Shown: in pieces, positions 58,889 to 64,000 of the stretch
Layout of the letters: each line of letters begins with the position of its first letter
Position numbering within the stretch: the stretch's first letter is position 1
Origin: Roseburia sp.
GTDB taxonomy: Bacteria; Bacillota; Clostridia; Lachnospirales; Lachnospiraceae
Assembly: GCA_017937095.1 (NCBI GenBank)
Contig: JAGBEG010000018.1
Coordinates: 103,967 to 167,966, forward strand
DNA: 64,000 nucleotides
Direction: 5' to 3'
Position numbers and translations under genes: made by a program
Notes under the pieces: generated by a model
Told to the model about the DNA's origin: nothing
The model's database searches: none
The model's input: only the letters and a program-made list of their open reading frames with translations

Positions 58889-59848
58889 TCACTCCTGCTT
58901 CCCCTCTTCGGCAGACTGCTGCATCCGCTTGCAGATTTCTTCCAGTTCGTCGGCGCCGCCCTTTAGTTCCCCAAGTTCCTCGCCAATCTCCTTCATCTGC
59001 CCGAGCATGCGCTCCTGCGTGCCTGCATTCTCCTCCTGTGACTGGCGCAGCGCATCGGTTCTCCCGACGATGCCCTCCGGCATCAGCCCCTTTGGTTCAA
59101 TCTGCTGCTCCTCATATGCCGCCATGCTCTGCGAGGAATCCTTATACAGCTTTCCCATGGAAATATTATTTTCCTTCAAAAGCTCGGCGAGGTGATGCGC
59201 CTGCTCTTCCAGCTCCGCAATCCGCGCGTCCGCACCCGCAAGCTGCTCCTTAAGCTCGCGCGCCTCTTTCTCATAGGTATCGGAATAGACACGGATTTCC
59301 TCCGCCGCCGCAACAAACTTACTGCCGCTCTCTCCCATTCTGCCCGCCTCAATCGCGGAATTAAGCGAGAGAACGCTCATATTCTTCGACAGTTCTATCA
59401 TCCGGTCAGCGCGCTCCCTTAACGCGGTCTGTCCCTCGCGAAGCGCCGCCGGCGTCTCTGTGATATATTTCATCGGCGTGGTAAAATGCTTGTTATTCTC
59501 TACAATTTCCACGATCTTCTCATTCTGTTTCCTCACCTGATCCACAAATACGGAATGGTTCGCCTCAAAGACTCCCATACCGTTATTTAACTCAATGATT
59601 GCACTGTAAATCTCCCCTGCTGCCTTGGAACTGTTTTCCGCCAGCTCATGCACCTGCTGCATCTGCTCCTTTAAGCCCTCGATATCCTTCTCCATCTGTG
59701 CTCGTGAAGCCGTCATGCGCGCAAACTGCTCTGTGGCATTGTCCCTTTGCCCGGCAATCCCCAAAAGCAGCTCCCGCTTCCTCTCATTCGCCTTCTTTGC
59801 AGCGGCAAGCTCTGCTTCCAGCGCCTTTTCTCTCTTCCCACCAAACAT
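58889..59848 (-). CDS. Soluble methyl-accepting-chemotaxis-like protein
   Basis: 319 residues from MFGGKREKALE; GGAGG lies seven bases upstream. The frame continues into recJ but the overlap is not meaningful. No membrane segment. The central block MSVLSLNSAIEAGRMGESGS plus KFVAAAEEIRVYS is the signalling tip of chemoreceptors (contact with CheA/CheW), here in the shortened form. Flanking coiled coils are long (KALEAELAAAKKANERKREL; KEARELKEQLAGADARIAEL). The sensing partner is unknown. Its start overlaps the recJ stop region by about 20 bases. Confidence 0.75.
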   Translation of the reverse strand: MFGGKREKALEAELAAAKKANERKRELLLGIAGQRDNATEQFARMTASRAQMEKDIEGLKEQMQQVHELAENSSKAAGEIYSAIIELNNGMGVFEANHSVFVDQVRKQNEKIVEIVENNKHFTTPMKYITETPAALREGQTALRERADRMIELSKNMSVLSLNSAIEAGRMGESGSKFVAAAEEIRVYSDTYEKEARELKEQLAGADARIAELEEQAHHLAELLKENNISMGKLYKDSSQSMAAYEEQQIEPKGLMPEGIVGRTDALRQSQEENAGTQERMLGQMKEIGEELGELKGGADELEEICKRMQQSAEEGKQE

Positions 59849-59868
59849 ATCCAGTCCTCCAGCTTCCT

Positions 59869-61623
59869 TTATTGATAATTGCGGATGATAAGCTGCACGC
59901 TCTCCATCCCCTGATAATCGTTGATCTCCGGATAGTATACCGCCGACATCCGGATCCGGTTTGCCCTGCCCGAAAATGCGGCATCCACCTCGTCTGCGCC
60001 AAACTTCGCGCCGTAATAAGCCTTCCACGCCTCCACGTCCCCGAAGTATACCGCCGAAACCGGCTGTCCATGCTCCGTTTTCAGATTCAGCTTTAAGACA
60101 TTCTGATTCTTCCCGACAACAGACGCGCGGGCAACGGACAAATTCTTATCCGCAAACTGCGGCTTGTTATTTCCTTTTCCGAACGGCTCAAGCAATGCAA
60201 GCTCCCGCACCATGGAAATCGTCGGATACGCCGCCGGCATTGCAATGTCTATCCTTATCTTAGGGATAAAATCGTCTTCTGTCAATTCACAACATGTATT
60301 AATTTTCTCCCGGAAAACCGCTACATCTTCCGCTAGCGTCAGTCCTGCCGCCATCGGATGTCCGCCGAATTTCGAAAAACATTCCCTGCATTTGCAAAGC
60401 TCGTCGTACATGGAATATGTCTCGATGGAACGCCCGGAGCCTTTGACGCCCTCTTCCCCATCGGTCAGGACGAAGACGGGCTTGTGATAGAGTTCCCGGA
60501 TTCTGCCCGCGATAATCCCCGCAAGGCTCTCATGCACCTTCGGCAAATAGATGACAAGCACCTTTTCCCCCGCTTCTCCTTCGTCTACCACGCGCTTTGC
60601 CTCTTCTACGCCGTCCGCAGTCATGTCCTTTCTCTGCGCGTTCAGCTCCACGAGTTCTTCTGCAATTTTTCCTGCATCATATTCATTTTCTTGCAGGAAT
60701 AAATTCAGTGCAATTCTTGCCGTCTCAAGCCTGCCGCTGGCATTGACACAGGGTCCAAGCACAAACCCGATATGATACGCCGTAATCTGCTCCGGGGCAA
60801 GCTTGTTCTTAAAAATGAGCGCACGCATCCCGGGATTTTTCGTCCGGTGCAGCCGTTTAAGCCCCTCGCGTACCAGAATCCGGTTCTCGTCCGTCAGATC
60901 CATCACATCGCCCACCGTGGCAAATGCGACGTTCTCAAGGAAATCATACGCTTCTTCTGCCGGAATCCCAAAGCGCTCATAGAGAATCTGGATGACCTTC
61001 CACGCAACTGTCGCACCGCAAAGCCCCTTGTAAGGATAGGGGCAATCCGGCTGCTTTGGATTTACGATAGCATCCGCCTCACTCCTTAAATACCGCCGTT
61101 CTCCCGCCTCCTCGAGATAGGGAATCTCATGGTGATCTGTCACGAGCACCGTCATTCCCAGCTCCTTCGCGTGGCAAATTTCCTCAATCGCCGCGATTCC
61201 GTTATCGCAGGTGATGATCGTATCGACCTGCTCCCCATATGCCTCGTCGATCAGATGCATATTGATGCCGTATCCGTCCCGCATCCGGTCGGGAATCTTG
61301 GTCGTCACCGTTCCGCCGCATCTTCGGATGCCCTGATACAGAATATAAGTTGACATAACGCCATCAATATCATAATCGCCGATGATGCGGATCGATTTGC
61401 CCTGCGCGATCTTATCCGCCAGAATCTCAACGAGATGATCCGCATCCAAAAGCAGATGCGGATCATAAAGATCACACAATGTTCCGTTTAAATATTTCTC
61501 TATCGCAGCCTCGTCCGTGATCTCACGATTTCTGATAAGGCGGGCTGTCACAGGGCTGATGCCAAAACGCTTCGCGATTGCGTTGAAATCCGCGCCCTTT
61601 TGTATTACAAACCACTTTTCCAT
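59869..61623 (-). CDS. recJ: Single-stranded-DNA-specific exonuclease RecJ
   Basis: 5'-3' exonuclease used in recombination and mismatch repair. 584 residues, a normal length. DHH motifs: RIIGDYDIDGVMSTYILYQG, ITCDNGIAAIEE, VTDHHEIP; DHHA1 part: KVLVIYLPKVHESLAGIIAG, GSGRSIETYSMYDELCKC, KFGGHPMAAGLTL. An OB-fold ends the protein. Ribosome site weak (AGGCG). Downstream of truA by 90 bases, same strand. Confidence 0.95.
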   Translation of the reverse strand: MEKWFVIQKGADFNAIAKRFGISPVTARLIRNREITDEAAIEKYLNGTLCDLYDPHLLLDADHLVEILADKIAQGKSIRIIGDYDIDGVMSTYILYQGIRRCGGTVTTKIPDRMRDGYGINMHLIDEAYGEQVDTIITCDNGIAAIEEICHAKELGMTVLVTDHHEIPYLEEAGERRYLRSEADAIVNPKQPDCPYPYKGLCGATVAWKVIQILYERFGIPAEEAYDFLENVAFATVGDVMDLTDENRILVREGLKRLHRTKNPGMRALIFKNKLAPEQITAYHIGFVLGPCVNASGRLETARIALNLFLQENEYDAGKIAEELVELNAQRKDMTADGVEEAKRVVDEGEAGEKVLVIYLPKVHESLAGIIAGRIRELYHKPVFVLTDGEEGVKGSGRSIETYSMYDELCKCRECFSKFGGHPMAAGLTLAEDVAVFREKINTCCELTEDDFIPKIRIDIAMPAAYPTISMVRELALLEPFGKGNNKPQFADKNLSVARASVVGKNQNVLKLNLKTEHGQPVSAVYFGDVEAWKAYYGAKFGADEVDAAFSGRANRIRMSAVYYPEINDYQGMESVQLIIRNYQ

Positions 61624-61712
61624 ATGTATCTACGCCTGTTCTAAATATTCCGGCATGTGTGCTGCACACGCTGCGCCCGCCGGCTGACGCTCTTTCGTCT
61701 GTCAAATACCTG

Positions 61713-62450
61713 TCAATATTCTACATTTATCAGAGTAAGCCCGCACGCCGGGGCTGTGTAGCCCGCCGCTTCCCTGTCCTTAGCCGCCAGTATCCGTGTG
61801 ACGTCCTGCGGCGCTCTCCTGCCGTCCCCGATCTCGATTAATGTGCCGGTCAGAATCCGGATCATATTCTGTAAAAATCCGTCTCCGGTAAAATATAGCT
61901 GCAATTCCCCCGGTAATTCCTCCACACGGATCTCGTAAATCGTGCGCACCGTGGATTTTTTCATCCTGCGGTTGCCGCAGAAGGATTTGAAATCATGCGT
62001 ACCGCAAAGCAGCCCTGCCGCCTCTCTCATCCGTCCGACGTCAAGAGGCGTGCGGTAATCATAGACATATTTCCGCTCGAACACCTCCGGTATTTCGCCC
62101 GTGTGAATCCGGTAGCGGTAGGTCTTTCGCGTCGCCTGATAGCGGCTGTGAAAACGGTCATCCACGAGTTCTAAACTGCTCACCGCAATATCCTCCGGCA
62201 GATACCGGTTCAGATCGGCAAGCAGCGCATGTTCATCAAACGTTCCCTGCAAATGGAAATTGGCGACCTGTCCGATGGCATGTACGCCAGCATCCGTTCT
62301 GCCGGAGCCGATCACCGCAACCTCTTCGCCCGTCATCTGGGAAAGCACAGTCTCAAGCTTCCCCTGAATCGTTGCGTCTGTGTCGCTTAAACTCTGCCAG
62401 CCCCGGTAACGCGTACCGTCATACTGTATTGCCATCCGATAATTGCTCAT
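61713..62450 (-). CDS. truA: tRNA pseudouridine(38-40) synthase
   Basis: Makes pseudouridine in the anticodon stem of many tRNAs. 245 residues. Catalytic Asp in VIGSGRTDAGVHAIGQVANF (about residue 52); FHSRYQATRKTYRYRI; GTHDFKSFCGN; YFTGDGFLQNMIRILTGTLI. GGAGGGGG is five bases before the ATG. It has its own promoter and a long structured leader. Confidence 0.96.
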   Translation of the reverse strand: MSNYRMAIQYDGTRYRGWQSLSDTDATIQGKLETVLSQMTGEEVAVIGSGRTDAGVHAIGQVANFHLQGTFDEHALLADLNRYLPEDIAVSSLELVDDRFHSRYQATRKTYRYRIHTGEIPEVFERKYVYDYRTPLDVGRMREAAGLLCGTHDFKSFCGNRRMKKSTVRTIYEIRVEELPGELQLYFTGDGFLQNMIRILTGTLIEIGDGRRAPQDVTRILAAKDREAAGYTAPACGLTLINVEY

Positions 62451-62481
62451 TGTCTCCCCCTCCGGTTCGTGACCCTATCTT

Positions 62482-62633
62482 GTCATGTACAAAATCGGTA
62501 CATGACCGACATTCGCCGTCTGCCTATAAGTCCGCAGTGCGCCATTCGAGAGCCACAGGCTCTCTCATTCACGGGTTTCGCCCTATCAGTCCAGACAAAG
62601 CCAACCTCGCCAGCAAGCTGTCGGTTTGGCTTT
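62482..62633 (-). promoter_or_regulatory. Structured truA leader with three hairpins
   Basis: Inside a leader of about 210 nt: GTCATGTAC/GTACATGAC (62482-62490, 62498-62506, 9 bp), GAGAGCC/GGCTCTC (62548-62554, 62558-62564) and a long hairpin AAAGCCAA/TTGGCTTT (62597-62604, 62626-62633) with an inner CAGC/GCTG. No T-run follows any of them, no open reading frame is seen, and no T-box or known riboswitch core is recognised. It may be a leader RNA or a small dispersed repeat. Confidence 0.4.
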
Positions 62634-62667
62634 CCCCGTCCTGGCACTGCTCATTGCTTTCGTGCAC

Positions 62668-62696
62668 ATTCTATCACAAACCGGGGAAAAAACCAA
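62668..62696 (-). promoter_or_regulatory. Promoter of truA
   Basis: Minus strand: TTGGTT (62696-62691), 17-base spacer, TAGAAT (62673-62668), placed right after the stop of the peptidoglycan-binding gene. Confidence 0.5.
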
Positions 62697-62699
62697 CCT

Positions 62700-63962
62700 C
62701 TAAACCAGCTCCGCCATTCTTGTGACAGCCACATAAATATCCGATATCCGGTACCATGTCTGATAATCGATGACTCCCGTGACCGGCAATCCAAAGACTC
62801 TCTGGAATGTCTCCACTGCCTCTCTCGTCGCCGGTCCGAAAATGCCGTCCGGCGTCACCGTAGGAATCGCCGGATAGGAGCGCGAAATGCGCGCAAGCTG
62901 CTCCTGAATCTGACGGACCTTTTCTCCGGTAGAACCGACGGACAGATCCATCCTCGGCCAGGACGCCGGAATCCCGGATATCTGTTCCGCCGTATTGATG
63001 AACATGTTATTTCCATAATAATAGCGCAGAATCTCGATTGCCTCATAGTTCTGATCGCCGAGATACTTACTCCCCCACTGACTCAGCCAGTTCGCGCAGG
63101 TCACGCGCTGTCCGTCGCAGTACTGCGTTAAGATCGGCTGTCTGACATTCGGTCTGGACAGATAATTCTGGAACATTTCATCGACGATGTCAGAAATACT
63201 CTGGTACACATTTCGCCCATACATGAATTTCTGGTCATACGCCGTCGACGACGTAATCGTGAAGCTGTAGCCCTTATTCCGGTACCATTCCGTATAAACG
63301 CGGTTCAAAGTGAAGGACATGATTGCAAGTACATTTGCCCGGATGGTCGCATCCGGCCATGTCGAATAAATCTCACTGGACGCCACATTCTTGATGTAAT
63401 CACGGTAGCGGATGTAATAATCTCTTGCGGTCGGATCGCTCGGCGCTCCGTCATGTACCACCACATATTCCGGTATCACTACACGGCTTAAGACAATTTC
63501 CCCTGTCTCCGTCACCGGCTTGATCTCGGATTCTGCGATTTTCGGCGGATATTCCGCGAACAGGGTATGTGCCGGAATGACAATATTATCCGTCAGGTTT
63601 TCGGTCGCTTCTTCCGGGTCCATCCTGACTTCCTGAAGCGACAACTGACCCGAAAACACTTCAATTCCGGAGATATTGATCGGGCGATATCCTCGCGCAG
63701 TGACCTGAATGGTATACTCGGCGTACGGTTGTGTCTCGGACGGCTGCATAGAGTATTCAAGCGGAGGCGCATCAAGCGTAATCTCTTCGGACATTCCAGA
63801 ATTATCTGTAGTCACCTCCTCTACCGTGCTCTCCGGCTCTCCCGAATAAGATATGGCAATCGTTGCGTCGTCAATCGGTGTGCTCGTTCCCCGCTCAATG
63901 ACCTGCATCCGCAGATCTCCGCGATCCACATTATCATTCTGTGTGTATCTGATATCTGGCAT
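62700..63962 (-). CDS. Peptidoglycan-binding-domain protein, sporulation/cortex-like
   Basis: 420 residues from MPDIRYTQND; GAGG is six bases upstream. Domains: an N-terminal beta-sandwich (MQVIERGTSTPIDDATIAIS, YTIQVTARGYRPINISGIEV) of carboxypeptidase-regulatory type; a middle part (ANVLAIMSFTLNRVYTEWYR, FTITSSTAYDQKFMYGRNVY) resembling SpoIID-like proteins; and a C-terminal PG_binding_1 repeat (VGSTGEKVRQIQEQLARISR, TPDGIFGPATREAVETFQRV). No signal peptide, as in several spore-coat/cortex proteins. Upstream neighbour lies outside the window. Confidence 0.75.
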   Translation of the reverse strand: MPDIRYTQNDNVDRGDLRMQVIERGTSTPIDDATIAISYSGEPESTVEEVTTDNSGMSEEITLDAPPLEYSMQPSETQPYAEYTIQVTARGYRPINISGIEVFSGQLSLQEVRMDPEEATENLTDNIVIPAHTLFAEYPPKIAESEIKPVTETGEIVLSRVVIPEYVVVHDGAPSDPTARDYYIRYRDYIKNVASSEIYSTWPDATIRANVLAIMSFTLNRVYTEWYRNKGYSFTITSSTAYDQKFMYGRNVYQSISDIVDEMFQNYLSRPNVRQPILTQYCDGQRVTCANWLSQWGSKYLGDQNYEAIEILRYYYGNNMFINTAEQISGIPASWPRMDLSVGSTGEKVRQIQEQLARISRSYPAIPTVTPDGIFGPATREAVETFQRVFGLPVTGVIDYQTWYRISDIYVAVTRMAELV

Positions 63963-64000
63963 GAAAAACCTCATAGACTCTTTCTGTACATTCTATGCAG

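Noticed and set aside
62461-62700. T-box leader upstream of truA
   Set aside because: No T-box sequence resembling AGGGTGGNACCGCG and no terminator/antiterminator pair were seen.
1-64000. rRNA, tRNA genes, CRISPR arrays, complete insertion sequences or prophage
   Set aside because: Looked for by eye in all intergenic stretches; none recognised. A tRNA scan could not be run, so a missed single tRNA is possible but unlikely given the small gaps.

Overview
The window reads as chromosome of a motile anaerobic Clostridia member, most likely Lachnospiraceae. This is inferred from gene content (flagellin with CsrA, PyrK/PyrDB-type pyrimidine synthesis, YesM/YesN-type sensing, PadR-DUF1700-DUF4097, DUF1002, DUF6142, VanZ, HflX), strong AGGAGG-type ribosome sites and roughly even base composition. 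Nearly all genes lie on the minus strand; proS, a small tyrosine recombinase, an XRE repressor, an AraC regulator and two tiny toxins are on the plus strand. I saw no rRNA, tRNA, CRISPR array or complete insertion sequence.

Layout. 1-7 kb: end of proS, an Rpn-like nuclease gene, flagellin with csrA just upstream, a catalytic-domain-only tyrosine recombinase, a 28-residue hydrophobic toxin with its antisense RNA, and two unknown genes. 7-17.2 kb: purM-purN-purD and purE, separated by an ATPase remnant and a BlaI/BlaR1-type operon that carries two calcium-loop lipoproteins. 17.4-21.7 kb: M29-like aminopeptidase, HD hydrolase and pyrE-vanZ-DUF6142. 21.9-22.9 kb: XRE repressor divergent from two small membrane proteins. 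23-26.2 kb: pyrC-pyrK-pyrD. 26.3-33.2 kb: hflX, TPR lipoprotein, two more lipoproteins and a dipeptidase. 33.3-36.4 kb: glycogen phosphorylase and a second toxin/antisense locus. 36.4-50.5 kb: AraC regulator convergent with a probable eight-gene operon: sensing binding protein, histidine kinase, response regulator, ABC importer, and two carbohydrate-active proteins. 50.5-53.5 kb: CPBP protease and PadR-DUF1700-DUF4097. 53.7-64 kb: DegV, adenine deaminase, DUF1002 protein, lipase-like hydrolase, soluble chemoreceptor-like protein, recJ, truA and a peptidoglycan-binding protein.

How the parts work together. Nucleotide metabolism is the main housekeeping theme (purMND/E, pyrCKD, pyrE, ade, HD phosphohydrolase). 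The 37-50 kb block looks like a self-contained sense-import-degrade unit for a sugar or sugar phosphate. CsrA directly upstream of flagellin, with two CsrA-type sites in the flagellin leader, points to post-transcriptional control of filament synthesis.

Most notable: (1) two dispersed type I toxin-antitoxin loci whose convergent promoters and RNA 5' ends form near-perfect inverted repeats; (2) a BlaR1-like protease whose sensor is replaced by a calcium-loop region, with paired GTCTAT-N5-ATAGAC operators; (3) in-frame tandem repeats that duplicate the 3' ends of pyrC and of the TPR gene, stop codon included; (4) a recombinase-core-like dyad between the recombinase and csrA; (5) an ABC ATPase with a helical insertion of about 125 residues.
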